The notes under the pieces: model-generated
Seen by the model: only the letters and a program-made list of their open reading frames with translations
Databases searched by the model: none
Told to the model about the DNA's origin: nothing
Program-made: the position numbers and the translations under genes
Shown here: in pieces, positions 37,844 to 46,754 of the stretch
Layout of the letters: each line of letters begins with the position of its first letter
Numbering within the stretch: the stretch's first letter is position 1
Assembly: GCA_029561955.1 (NCBI GenBank)
Contig: JAKQWO010000037.1
Span: 1 to 61,802, forward strand
Source: Candidatus Cloacimonadota bacterium
GTDB taxonomy: Bacteria; Cloacimonadota; Cloacimonadia; Cloacimonadales; Cloacimonadaceae
DNA: 61,802 nt
Direction: 5' to 3'

Positions 37844-39427
37844 CTACTGCGTGACGATAAACTTGAAGGGTTGCAAGTCTTTACGATTGCGGGCTCTGGC
37901 CAAGTATACACCTGCGGGTAGCTTTTCGCCTTTGAAGCTGCGCAGATCCCAATTGATGCTGCCATCCGCTGTGAAGCTTAGCGTGTTCACCTTTTGACCC
38001 CTGATGTTGTAGATATCCAGCTCCACCGGCTCCCGTAAGGTGTGTTTAAAGCAGATCGTATCCTGAACGCTGACCGGGTTGGGGAATACGCTGAATGTAT
38101 GCACCGTTGGCACCGCCACCTCATCATCGCTGGAGACGGTATAGGTGACATCGAAGTCAAAGAGATTATTCTTGCTCACGAAGAGCATCCTGTTCTCGCG
38201 TGAGAATATCTTGCTGTATTCGTTGCGCAGATTGCCATCAAAAGGGCTGTCAAAGGTGTAGAGATGTGTTGTGGGGCTGTCCAGCGGGCAATAAACACCG
38301 ATTTCGATGTGATCGGGTCTGCGGGTAGATACCGCCACCAAACCATTTCCCACGGCGTTGATGTGAGTTATATTGGGCCCAGAGTCAGTCTGAATGAGCA
38401 CTTCTGAATTGTCTGCATAAAGGCCGTTTACCAATTCATAGCCCGAGATTTCTTCCCAGTTGTCATAGTGCCAATAGGCTCTGAAAATCATGTCGTCTGC
38501 AAATTTGACAATGTGATAGCTGGGCCCCGTAGGCAAGCTGCTCTGAGGCTGATCCGGGCGGATATAGATACTCAGAGAGTCCGGCGTGGGGAAGTGGCAT
38601 TCGAGGATCAATTCATCATACAAAACGCCGGGCATGGTTAGATAAAACCTGTCGTTGATGAGGTTGAAATCTTTCTCCCAAGAGGCGTCAAAGCTGGTGA
38701 AACTCTCGAATCTCGGATCCGTGAGCGAGGTGGTGCACACCTGGTTTCCAGATTGATCAAACACGATGAAGGTATGAGTTATATCTGCATAACCAGAGAA
38801 ATAGGTGAGCAAAAAGCGCCCATCCGGGATGGCAATGGTCTTTTTAAAGCCTGCCTCACTTGGATAGCTGGGCCCATCAAGGATGTTCCACTGGCTCCCA
38901 TCGCTCAAATTGTAGCCAATCAACTGCGTTCCCAAGGCAATGGCCAAGGTGTTTTCAGCTACGACATCCACGTGATGTTGAGGATCAAAACCTATCCCCC
39001 AGGGTAAGTCGTTAATCACTTGGTAATCCATGCCTTCAGCGCCAAAACTGATGACCACCATTCCCTTTATTGCCCCGGTCCTGGGGTATTTATACGCGGT
39101 ATAGAGCTTGCCAAACCGATCTGCTGTAATCGACCTTCTGGGCATGCCATCGAGCCCGGAAATCACTCCCAGCTCGGTGACTTCCGTAAAGGTATTGCTC
39201 TGAGCCAGATACTTGAAATCTGAGACACTCAGACCTGTCCTGTTGACGGTGAAGTTCAAAAAGCGCAAATCACCGTTGGGAAGCATGAGCACATCATTAT
39301 AGCTATCAGGGATGGTCAAATTCCTGGTCATGTTGACCGAAATGACCGGCGTCTGGGCAAAGAGCCCCAAGCTGAGCAACAAGAGTGCCAATGCGAAAGC
39401 GACATGTGTTAAAACTGACTTTTTCAT
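37844..39427 (-). CDS. Secreted protein of unknown function with T9SS-type tail
   Basis: A 527-aa protein with a signal peptide (1-24, ending LGLFAQ). The long middle region of beta strands has an irregular repeat spacing that could be a beta-propeller, but no confident motif. The C-terminal sorting domain is a divergent T9SS form (FSVFPNPVSVQDTI, IYNIRGQKVNTL and LPAGVYLARARN). No catalytic residues can be recognised. AAGGAATAGGAG precedes the ATG. A weaker GG-N10-GC element exists at 39471-39486 upstream. It is encoded separately from its neighbours (542 nt and 248 nt gaps). Confidence 0.75.
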   Translation of the reverse strand: MKKSVLTHVAFALALLLLSLGLFAQTPVISVNMTRNLTIPDSYNDVLMLPNGDLRFLNFTVNRTGLSVSDFKYLAQSNTFTEVTELGVISGLDGMPRRSITADRFGKLYTAYKYPRTGAIKGMVVISFGAEGMDYQVINDLPWGIGFDPQHHVDVVAENTLAIALGTQLIGYNLSDGSQWNILDGPSYPSEAGFKKTIAIPDGRFLLTYFSGYADITHTFIVFDQSGNQVCTTSLTDPRFESFTSFDASWEKDFNLINDRFYLTMPGVLYDELILECHFPTPDSLSIYIRPDQPQSSLPTGPSYHIVKFADDMIFRAYWHYDNWEEISGYELVNGLYADNSEVLIQTDSGPNITHINAVGNGLVAVSTRRPDHIEIGVYCPLDSPTTHLYTFDSPFDGNLRNEYSKIFSRENRMLFVSKNNLFDFDVTYTVSSDDEVAVPTVHTFSVFPNPVSVQDTICFKHTLREPVELDIYNIRGQKVNTLSFTADGSINWDLRSFKGEKLPAGVYLARARNRKDLQPFKFIVTQ

Positions 39428-39675
39428 CTCCTATTCCTTATCTATTTAGATGAGTTAGATATTATGTATTAGCTGATCTGAAGCCACTGTATGCCCCAAA
39501 TCCCGATTGAATCCGTGTTGTTATCTACCTCCACAGTCATATGGCCGATAGACAACTCAGGACATGCTTTATAGCTTGAGCTATTTGTCAAATACTATTT
39601 TCAGCATCCGAGGCAGACAGCGCTTTCAAAGGGCAATCTACATCTAATACCAGTTCGCTGCCCAATTCCTTCAAC

Positions 39676-41433
39676 TTATTGCGAGGTAGTGATGCAGCTT
39701 TCTGCATCTTCAGAGCTCTGTTTTTGCCATAAAGCAGCGTAAGCTCCCCCGTTTTTCAGCAGTTCATGATGCTTGCCCACCTCGATGATAGAGCCATTTT
39801 GCATCACGAAGATAGCATCTGCTGAGGTAATAGTGGCCAATCTGTGAGCGATAATGATGGCTGTTTTGCCTTTGACGGCAGAAAAAACAGCATCCATCAC
39901 ACTCGCTTCGGTTTTAAAATCCAGATTTCCAGACATCTCGTCTGCGATGATGCACTCAGCATCGGACAGAATGGCTCTGGCTATCGCCAGTCTCTGTTTT
40001 TCGCCGCCGGAAAGATTCGTCCCCAGTTCATTGATCGAGGTCTCAAGGCCGCTGGGTAAGGAGTCGATAAACCTCTCCAACTTCAATGAGCTCAACACCT
40101 TGCCTATCCGTTCGTCGTCCGCAGTATCGGTCCCATAGATCAGGTTTTCGTAGATCGTCCCCGGCAGCAGGTAGCTGTCTTGAGGGATGTAGCCAAATAG
40201 CCGTCTGAGTGAGTCCTGCTCAACTTCATTGATGGGGTAACCGTTGATCAGAACTTCACCGGATTCCGCCTCAAAGAAGCCCAAGATCAGCTTGGCCAGC
40301 GTAGATTTACCTGCACCGGAATCTCCCACAAAGGCGTAAATCTTGCCCCTCTCAATCGTAAACGAGAGGTCTTTGAGAATACTCCGCTGCTGGGTTGCAT
40401 CATATCTGAAACCCACATCCCTGAATTCCAGGCTTTGAAAGTCAGGCAGCATCTGCTCGCTACCTCTTTTCGATGAGGTGCCGCTCGTAAGGATGTTGCT
40501 CACCCGCTCCAGAGACTGCTTGAACCTTTTCACTTCGGATGCGATGCTCGCCACCGTCTGAACCGGATCCAACAGCCTGCCCATGTAGGAATAAAAGGCT
40601 ATCGCTGTCCCCAGAGTGGTTTGTCCCTGCACGATCATGATGATGGCATAGCCAAAGATCCCTATGGACAGCATAGAGCTGAACAAAAAGGAAGCCGAAC
40701 TGGCTTTCACCTCTATCATGGTCATCTTCATGTCGGTGTCGTAATATGAGGACGAAGCCTCGCAATACTTCTCTTCTTCGTATCGCTCCTTTCTGTAGGC
40801 TTTGATCACCTCAAAACTCTTGAGTACCCGGTGCATGGCTGAAGTCAGCCCGTCGTGCAAACGATAAAAGTCTGGAACCAGCCTCTCCAGCTTCTTGCCC
40901 GCCACCGTGTAGATCACGTAGTACAAGGGGATAAAACACAGTGCTATCAGCGTGAGCTTGACGTTCAGGCTGAAAATCACGATCAGAACAGAGATGAACA
41001 CCGCCAGTTGCGAAGCAATCGGGAATATCTTTCTATTCAAAAAGGATGCGATTATATAGGTATCCTTCTCGATGATGTTCTGGAGGGTGCTTTGGCTATG
41101 CGTAAGATAAAACCTGTGATCTTGCGCCAACACCCTCTGCACCAAGCGGTTCTTGATCCCGATATCTATGCTTTTTACGACCCTGGAACTCAATATCTGG
41201 CTCAGATAGTAAACCACCGTTTGGACAACAATCAGGATTAGCAGCAGGAGAAAAGCTTTTGCTACCACCGCTATCTGCATGGTGGGCAGAGCCTTATCCA
41301 CCAAATAGCGCATCATGAGCGGGTTGACCGTTACCAGAGCTGCCTGAAAGAGCGAGCAGATGATAAACAGTAGGATCTGTGGCCAAACGCTCTTGACTAC
41401 CTGGGCCAAGTCACTCCGTTTCACTGGAACCAC
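39676..41433 (-). CDS. ABC exporter, fused membrane and ATPase domains
   Basis: A 585-aa half-transporter of the MsbA/LmrA type. The type 1 exporter membrane domain has about six helices (about 15-310). The ATPase has Walker A GDSGAGKST, a Q-loop (YIPQDSY), signature LSGGEKQR, Walker B (CIIADEMSGNLD) and an H-loop (IIAHRLAT). In the Walker B extension the Glu is followed by Met-Ser rather than the usual Pro-Thr. The start is GTG at 41433 with a GGGGG ribosome-binding-like stretch 10 nt upstream; an ATG slightly upstream runs into a stop. It stands alone, so the substrate (lipid, peptide or drug) is unknown. It borders the repeat-flanked FGE island. Confidence 0.88.
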   Translation of the reverse strand: MVPVKRSDLAQVVKSVWPQILLFIICSLFQAALVTVNPLMMRYLVDKALPTMQIAVVAKAFLLLLILIVVQTVVYYLSQILSSRVVKSIDIGIKNRLVQRVLAQDHRFYLTHSQSTLQNIIEKDTYIIASFLNRKIFPIASQLAVFISVLIVIFSLNVKLTLIALCFIPLYYVIYTVAGKKLERLVPDFYRLHDGLTSAMHRVLKSFEVIKAYRKERYEEEKYCEASSSYYDTDMKMTMIEVKASSASFLFSSMLSIGIFGYAIIMIVQGQTTLGTAIAFYSYMGRLLDPVQTVASIASEVKRFKQSLERVSNILTSGTSSKRGSEQMLPDFQSLEFRDVGFRYDATQQRSILKDLSFTIERGKIYAFVGDSGAGKSTLAKLILGFFEAESGEVLINGYPINEVEQDSLRRLFGYIPQDSYLLPGTIYENLIYGTDTADDERIGKVLSSLKLERFIDSLPSGLETSINELGTNLSGGEKQRLAIARAILSDAECIIADEMSGNLDFKTEASVMDAVFSAVKGKTAIIIAHRLATITSADAIFVMQNGSIIEVGKHHELLKNGGAYAALWQKQSSEDAESCITTSQ

Positions 41434-41611
41434 CGGATTTGTCCCCCTACGGAATCCTCATGACAGGTCCCGATAATATGGATCGTATTTTGCATAGCTC
41501 GTCACTCCTTTGATTGAGTCTACCATGTTGATTATAGCCACTCTTTCTATCTGGATAAATTAGTCAAGCACTTTCGAGCAGTTAAGACCAGATAATACAG
41601 TAGTGTGGTAT

Positions 41612-41631
41612 GGTCGCTTGCCAAAGCGACC
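41612..41631. repeat. REP-like palindrome, GGTCGCT stem
   Basis: GGTCGCT-TGCCAA-AGCGACC: perfect 7-bp arms around a 6-nt centre. Confidence 0.75.
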
Positions 41632-41643
41632 AACTCTGTAGCC

Positions 41644-41661
41644 GGCGGTCGCCGAACCGCC
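41644..41661. repeat. REP-like palindrome, GGCGGT stem
   Basis: GGCGGT-CGCCGA-ACCGCC: perfect arms around a 6-nt centre. Confidence 0.75.
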
Positions 41662-41820
41662 GCAATCAAGCGCAGCTTGATACTTACATCGGCGTGGCGA
41701 GTTTTACTCTCAGTGGTGAGTTGTGAGCCGCTGTGCTGGGTGATGAGGATAGGAGAGATTTGTGGTTTAGCTGGCTGTGTTTATGGGGTTGGGTTGTGGA
41801 AGCAGGCGGGGCCTGCTGGC

Positions 41821-41838
41821 GGCGCTACGGCGAGCGCC
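41821..41838. repeat. REP-like palindrome, GGCGCT stem
   Basis: GGCGCT-ACGGCG-AGCGCC: perfect arms around a 6-nt centre. Confidence 0.75.
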
Positions 41839-41848
41839 GGCTACCTTT

Positions 41849-41870
41849 GGGTCGCTACGGCGAGCGACCC
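41849..41870. repeat. REP-like palindrome, GGGTCGCT stem
   Basis: GGGTCGCT-ACGGCG-AGCGACCC: perfect 8-bp arms with the same centre as the palindrome 11 nt to its left. Confidence 0.75.
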
Positions 41871-41878
41871 TACTTCTT

Positions 41879-41963
41879 CCTTGCTTAGCCGCCCGGTGAT
41901 TACCCGGCGCCTCCCGGGAAAATCCCGAGTATCGCCGAGGCATCGCCCTGCGGGTAAGTAAGG
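41879..41963. repeat. 85-bp structured repeat, copy 2
   Basis: It differs from the copy at 47652 at very few bases. Nested inverted repeats run from CCTTGCTTA to TAAGTAAGG. Confidence 0.85.
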
Positions 41964-41967
41964 TAGA

Positions 41968-41985
41968 GGCGGTCGCTGAACCGCC
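41968..41985. repeat. REP-like palindrome, GGCGGT stem
   Basis: GGCGGT-CGCTGA-ACCGCC: perfect arms around a 6-nt centre. Confidence 0.75.
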
Positions 41986-42140
41986 GCAGTACGGTCGCTC
42001 GCTGCGCACCGAAGGTACCGGCGTAAGCCGTACCGACCAGGTAATTGTAAGTGAAGGGCAAAAGCTCAACTTCAGAGAAAGAGCCTCTTGATTTATTCAG
42101 GTTACAAACCTTAGCTCTCTGGCTGGCATGAAAATAGAGC

Positions 42141-42169
42141 TTGACTTTTTTTGCCCCAAAAAAGACAAT
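42141..42169 (+). promoter_or_regulatory. Sigma-70 promoter of FGE lipoprotein gene
   Basis: TTGACT, a 17-nt spacer, then GACAAT. The surrounding AGCTTGACTTTTTT and ACAATGC words recur at the promoter of the caspase-FGE gene (43520-43548), so the two genes share a promoter type or origin. Confidence 0.6.
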
Positions 42170-42312
42170 GCCTCAAGCCGTCGGAACATCAATATCAAGG
42201 ATAGCGAGGTATGCCAAAAGCGTCCCAGCATCCGAAAAGACAGCGGTTTAGTTTTTGCACCCACGCTTGAGGTGCATCCACACAAAGTCAATTTAACTCC
42301 AAGGAGTACAAC

Positions 42313-43415
42313 GTGAAAAAGCTACTCTTACTTTTGATCTTAGTGGTCATCTTCAGTTGTTCCGTAAATATTGCTGAAGAAAGTCGGGGTGTCAGTCATG
42401 GCATCTCAAACACGGTTGAATTTAGTACCGGTGACGCTCCCGCAGTCACCAATGTTCGTGCTGTCCAGCGGGCAGATGGGTCTGGGAAGGTGGATATTTT
42501 CTACAGCTTGTCAAACTTAACCGGTGATCCAATGACTGTTAAGCTGGTGGCTTCCAACGACGATGGTAAGACATGGGGCATCCATTGCAACACCGTTTCC
42601 CAAGACGTGGGCATGGGTGTCAACCCCGGAGCTGAAAAACACATTATTTGGGATGCGGCAGCCGATTATCCAAACATCTCCCGTGCCAGTCTCAAGTTCA
42701 AGGTAATCGCCCATGAAGGCAACATCCAGCCTATTCTGGAAGAATTTGTCTATGTCAGTGGCGGGAGATTATGGGTTCCATCCCTTATACAGATTATGGA
42801 CTGGGTAGCAATTACCCCGTTTACCAGGTTTCCTGGTATGCCATCTTGAAATACTGCAACCTGCGCAGCTTGGCGGAGGGACTTACTCCGGTATACACGA
42901 TCGGTGGTAGCACCAATCCTGACAAGTGGGGCCCCATCCCTGCCTCCAGCGATACTTCTTGGGATGCAGTGACCTGCAACTGGGAGGCTGACGGCTACAG
43001 GTTGCCCACCGAAGCAGAATGGGAATTCGCAGCTCGGGGAGGAAATATGAGCAAAGGTTACCTGTATTCCGGCTCCAACGATTGGGACTCCGTAGCCTGG
43101 AACAATGCCAATCGCAACCAAGGCGTGCACAAAGTAGGCTCCAAAGCTGCCAACGAACTGGGCATTTACGACATGAGCGGCAACGTCTGGGAATGGTGCT
43201 GGGATTGGAGTGATCACTTATATTATGGCAACAGCCCGCAGGATAATCCTACTGGTCCGGAGAGCGGTTCCTACCGTGTGAATCGTGGCGGTGGCTGGCA
43301 CCACGATTCAAATAACTGCTGCAGTGTAGCTAACCGTGGTAACTACGTTCCGTACCTCATCCCGTACATCAGTCCCGTCAACCTCGGGTTTCGCCTCTGC
43401 AGGACTGCGAAATGA
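42313..43415 (+). pseudogene. Broken FGE-domain lipoprotein gene (frameshift and deletion)
   Basis: The first frame (42313-42849) encodes a lipoprotein signal (lipobox FSCS, Cys16) and an Ig-like domain often found before FGE domains, up to EEFVYVSGG. The FGE/SUMF1-like domain then continues in another frame (42771-43415). Compared with the intact paralogue at 43582, the GGSFMMGS segment has lost one or two bases, and about 35-40 codons (the part with QVTVSSFWIGKYEVTQAEF) are missing. The rest of the FGE domain is intact up to GFRLCR. The gene is probably inactive, unless the second frame is translated from its own ATG at 42771. It carries a variable-looking block at 43299-43385. It is 166 nt upstream of the caspase-FGE gene. 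Confidence 0.8.
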
Positions 43416-43519
43416 GTGGCTCTTAGCTGGCGCAGCAGGGATCGCCTACCATTTTTGCTATGCGTGGCAGGTTCCGAAATGAGAAGACATTGGCATTATC
43501 AAGCGAAGGAAAATAAAGC

Positions 43520-43548
43520 TTGACTTTTTTCACCAGTTCAAAAACAAT
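43520..43548 (+). promoter_or_regulatory. Sigma-70 promoter of caspase-FGE gene
   Basis: TTGACT, a 17-nt spacer, then AACAAT. It closely resembles the promoter at 42141-42169 in sequence around both boxes. Confidence 0.6.
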
Positions 43549-43581
43549 GCGGCAAGATCAATCACAAGAACAGGTTAACGG

Positions 43582-45180
43582 ATGAAGAAACACACTATCG
43601 CTATTCTTTTGCTTTTCTTGATAGTCGCAGCCTATGGGGCGCGCAAAGCCTTGGTGATCGGCAATGCCGATTACACCGTTGCGGCTTTGAGCAATCCCGT
43701 AAATGATGTCATGGCGGTGGAAAAGCTGCTGAAAGGGCTGGGATTTGAGACCACTCTGCGAGTGAATCTGAATAGACGCGACATGGAGCAGGCTATTGAC
43801 AGTTTTGCCGCTTTCCTGCATCCGGTTGATGAGGTCGTGTTCTACTACAGCGGTCACGGAGCTCAGGTGGAGGGCTCAAATTATCTCATTCCTGTGGGCG
43901 AGGTGATGAATAGTGAGGAGGATATAAAGTATGACAGTGTGAATGCCAACAAAGTCACGGACAAGCTTTCTCGGGCTTCAGTTTCAATCGTAGTGCTGGA
44001 CGCCTGTCGTAACAATCCTTTCAGCGATGCGAGAAGCGGTAGCAGGGGTTTGGCCTTGATGCGCAGCAAAGGTAGCCAGTTCATCATTTACAGCACAGCC
44101 GATGGCGAAATCGCAGAAGATGGCGGCCCCTCCGGACTCAGTCCCTTTACCGAGGCTTTTGTCCGACATGCCGGAACACCTGAGCTGTCCATTGATGATG
44201 TGATGTATTTGGTCAAAGAAGATTTAAAACGCTCCACAAACAACAAACAAAAGCCCTACACCTACAACGGCATGGAGCAGCGATATTATCTGGCTCGGGC
44301 GGATGGCTCGACCCCCAAATATACCTCACCCAGACCCTCTACTTACACTCCCCCGCCAGCTACGCAGGTTTATACTCCGCCACCAGCTCCCAATGGCATG
44401 GTTTACGTCGGCGGCGGCAGCTTTATGATGGGCTCAAATGACGGAGACGAAGACGAGCAACCGGTGCATCAGGTGACGGTATCGTCTTTCTGGATCGGTA
44501 AATACGAAGTTACCCAAGCGGAGTTTTCTCAGTATATGCAACCAGGGAAGGCTTGGGCAGAAGATTATGGCATTGGGGATAACTATCCCGCCTATCATGT
44601 CTCTTGGTACGCCATCATCAAATACTGCAACTTGCGCAGCTTGACAGAGGGGCTGACTCCCGTCTACAGCATCGCTGGCTCTACCAATCCCGCCCTTTGG
44701 GGTTCTGTTCCAACCTCCGATGATGAAACTTGGAATGCGGTTATCTGCAACTGGGACGCCAATGGTTACAGACTGCCAACTGAGGCAGAATGGGAATTTG
44801 CCGCTCGGGGAGGAACCAACAACCCGAATTATCTTTACAGCGGCTCGGACGATATAAATGCTGTGGCGTGGCATGATAATAATTCCTCAGGCAGCAGCCA
44901 ACCAGTCGGTGCCAAAGCAACCAACGGCATTGGAATTTTCGATATGAGTGGTAACCTCTGGGAATGGTGCTGGGACTGGTATTCAGACGCCTACTACAGC
45001 AGCAGCACCCCGAATAACCCTGCCGGCCCGAACGTCGGCAACTATCGTGTATTGCGTGGCGGAAGCTGGTCTTATGATGCTACAGGGTGCCGTGTGTCCT
45101 GCCGCAACTACGACCGCGCATCCAGCGTCGACGTCTACTTCAGCGACTTTGGCTTCCGGCTCTGCAGGGCTATCAAGTGA
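43582..45180 (+). CDS. Secreted caspase-like (C14) peptidase fused to FGE/C-type-lectin domain
   Basis: A 532-aa exported protein. It has a signal peptide (1-20) and a caspase/metacaspase p20-like domain (about 21-235) with His92 in YYSGHGA and Cys142 in LDACRNN, the expected catalytic pair. A proline-rich linker (about 250-270, TPPPA-type repeats) is followed by an FGE/SUMF1-like domain (about 272-532) with the motifs MVYVGGGSFMMGS, RLPTEAEWEFAARGG, GNLWEWCWDW, RVLRGGSW and GFRLCRA. In true formylglycine-generating enzymes the fold oxidises a sulfatase Cys; in many bacterial fusions it serves only as a C-type-lectin-like binding module (family knowledge). The C-terminal block 45070-45150 is variable between paralogues. 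A protease triggered by ligand binding through the lectin-like domain is the likely logic (inference). Confidence 0.9.
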   Translation: MKKHTIAILLLFLIVAAYGARKALVIGNADYTVAALSNPVNDVMAVEKLLKGLGFETTLRVNLNRRDMEQAIDSFAAFLHPVDEVVFYYSGHGAQVEGSNYLIPVGEVMNSEEDIKYDSVNANKVTDKLSRASVSIVVLDACRNNPFSDARSGSRGLALMRSKGSQFIIYSTADGEIAEDGGPSGLSPFTEAFVRHAGTPELSIDDVMYLVKEDLKRSTNNKQKPYTYNGMEQRYYLARADGSTPKYTSPRPSTYTPPPATQVYTPPPAPNGMVYVGGGSFMMGSNDGDEDEQPVHQVTVSSFWIGKYEVTQAEFSQYMQPGKAWAEDYGIGDNYPAYHVSWYAIIKYCNLRSLTEGLTPVYSIAGSTNPALWGSVPTSDDETWNAVICNWDANGYRLPTEAEWEFAARGGTNNPNYLYSGSDDINAVAWHDNNSSGSSQPVGAKATNGIGIFDMSGNLWEWCWDWYSDAYYSSSTPNNPAGPNVGNYRVLRGGSWSYDATGCRVSCRNYDRASSVDVYFSDFGFRLCRAIK

Positions 45181-45261
45181 TTGATCCTTTACCTTTGAGA
45201 CTGCCGACGTAGTCGCAAATTGGGTTTAAGCCGGTTTATGCCATCCAAAAGCAACCGGTTA

Positions 45262-45280
45262 TTATCAATTCACATGATAA
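45262..45280. promoter_or_regulatory. Inverted repeat TTATCA-N7-TGATAA, candidate operator
   Basis: It has the same arms and spacing as the site before ferritin (11891-11909). It lies 31 nt before the start of the DUF4384-type gene. Confidence 0.4.
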
Positions 45281-45311
45281 AGTCAATAGAACACTTTCTA
45301 AGGAGTGAATT

Positions 45312-46691
45312 ATGAAGAAGATAGCGTGGCTCTTATTGATGCTTTGCCTGTCGGGAGTGCTACTCGCCTCCCCATTGAAGGCCATAGGTTATGGCGACAC
45401 CGCAGAAAGTGCCCGCAGTGATGCTCTGGCCAACTTGTCCATCCAGTTGTATGTGCGGGTTGATGCCAAGGTATCAGACCTGCTTATGGAGGAGAATTAC
45501 GAGGTCTTCCAAAGGACGGTCAAGGAAGTGACCACCTCCAGCAATCTGCCCATCCTGGGTGTGGATTACCATGAGGAGAAGCATACCAAAAAGGAGTATC
45601 GGGCTACCGCGATGTTGGAACCCCAGCGGGCTCTGCCTCTGTACAGTCAAAAACTGAGTGCTCTGCACGACCGCTTGGTGGAAGCGAGCGTATATCTGGA
45701 AGCCTCCGGAGATGAGTCCTTACGCTTTCAAAAGCTGCTGCTGGCCAGGCAGGACTTGGAGGAATTTGACATCTACCGCTTTATCTACCTCGCCTTGGGT
45801 GGGAAGGCTAATATCTCTGCTCCCATCACGGTACAAGCACTGGATGAGGCTCTGCACGAGCTGACCTCGGTGTTTTCTGATCTGGATTTGGGGCTGAGAC
45901 TGAACGTGAAGGAATTTGCAGCATACGAGAATATCCATGTGTTCTACCCTTCTGTCTATCCCTCAGATGAGACCACAGAGTTTGCCCGTGCGGTGCACTA
46001 TCGCCTGCAGGGGCTGGTATCGAGCTGTGAGAGTCCGCAAAATGCCTCCTGGTTTCTCCGCTCATCTTATGAAATCCAAGCCGACAGGATAGACCTGCAT
46101 CTGCGGCTTGTCGACAAACAAGGTTCCGCAGTCAAATCCGCCCAGATCAGCTTTAGCCCTCAGGCTTACCAAAGCTATGAATACGAGCCACGCACCATGG
46201 ATTTGGCCAAGCTGATGGACATGGGTGAACTGGTCTCCAACAAGTTGAACATCAAGCTGCGGGGTTCCAACGGCACAAGCCAGCTTTACTTTACCGAAGG
46301 CCAAACAGTGCAACTGGAGATCAAGGCCAACCTCCCCTGCGAATACTACATCGTCGTTCACACCAATACTGCTTGGGGTGTCTATTCCTATGTAATGGAA
46401 ATGAGTAGAGGAAATCCGGTTGGCAGGATCAGTGCTGATCAATGCAATCGCTGGGTGCAGTTGCCGGAACTTGAAGTTAAAGCACCCTTTGGCGTGGAAA
46501 CCCTGCATGTGATCGCTTCCACCGGCAGCCTGCAAGGGTCAATTCCTCCTCACCGAAGGGATGATTACGATCTACTGCGCATCTCAGACAATCCCCTTGA
46601 TGCTGTAGCCCTTACCCGTGGCCTGGCTCTGGCACAGAAGGAAGTAGAGACCACCGAGGCAAACCTGACGCTTACAACCTCCAAGCGGTAA
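45312..46691 (+). CDS. LPP20/DUF4384-like exported protein next to caspase-FGE
   Basis: A 459-aa exported protein with a signal peptide (1-19). The N-terminal part (about 20-115) resembles LPP20-type domains (AIGYGDTAESARSDALANLS, then repeated EYRATAMLE). The C-terminal part (about 317-425) fits the DUF4384 pattern (YFTEGQTVQLEIKANLPCEYYIVVH, with a late VETLHVIAS segment). DUF4384 proteins are frequent partners of caspase-domain proteins in bacteria (recalled family knowledge). It follows the caspase-FGE gene by 131 nt with its own AAGGAG and an inverted repeat upstream, so it is probably in the same functional unit. No enzymatic motif was seen. Confidence 0.75.
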   Translation: MKKIAWLLLMLCLSGVLLASPLKAIGYGDTAESARSDALANLSIQLYVRVDAKVSDLLMEENYEVFQRTVKEVTTSSNLPILGVDYHEEKHTKKEYRATAMLEPQRALPLYSQKLSALHDRLVEASVYLEASGDESLRFQKLLLARQDLEEFDIYRFIYLALGGKANISAPITVQALDEALHELTSVFSDLDLGLRLNVKEFAAYENIHVFYPSVYPSDETTEFARAVHYRLQGLVSSCESPQNASWFLRSSYEIQADRIDLHLRLVDKQGSAVKSAQISFSPQAYQSYEYEPRTMDLAKLMDMGELVSNKLNIKLRGSNGTSQLYFTEGQTVQLEIKANLPCEYYIVVHTNTAWGVYSYVMEMSRGNPVGRISADQCNRWVQLPELEVKAPFGVETLHVIASTGSLQGSIPPHRRDDYDLLRISDNPLDAVALTRGLALAQKEVETTEANLTLTTSKR

Positions 46692-46754
46692 CTGCTAATC
46701 TCACACCGGGCTGAAAGAGAGATTCATGCTCATTGTTATGGGGAAACAGTCAGG

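Larger units (their letters stand above)
41609..41963. repeat. ~355-bp direct repeat, left copy
   Basis: It aligns throughout with 47385-47736 at high identity (about nine in ten bases by eye), same orientation. It includes shared words such as CAATCAAGCGCAGCTTGAT, TTATGGGGTTGGGTTGTGG and the terminal 85-bp element. The two copies bracket a ~6-kb segment with the FGE and caspase genes. Confidence 0.85.
41434..42312. other. Repeat-rich intergenic region left of the FGE island
   Basis: This 879-nt stretch has no credible gene. It contains copy 1 of the ~355-bp direct repeat (41609-41963), six REP-like palindromes (five inside that repeat and one just after it), the 85-bp element, and the promoter of the following gene. 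Open frames inside it are translations of the repeat. Confidence 0.75.

Noticed and set aside
39471-39486. GG-N10-GC element (minus strand TGGCTTC-AGAT-CAGCT) before the secreted protein at 39427
   Set aside because: Spacing and position would suit sigma-54, but most of the -24 and -12 box bases do not match, so it is not listed as a promoter.
41605-41961. Open frame with homology to another frame at 47453-47734
   Set aside because: Both frames are translations of the ~355-bp direct repeat. They have no ribosome-binding site, no signal or domain, and similarity is equal at all codon positions, so they are repeat DNA and not genes.
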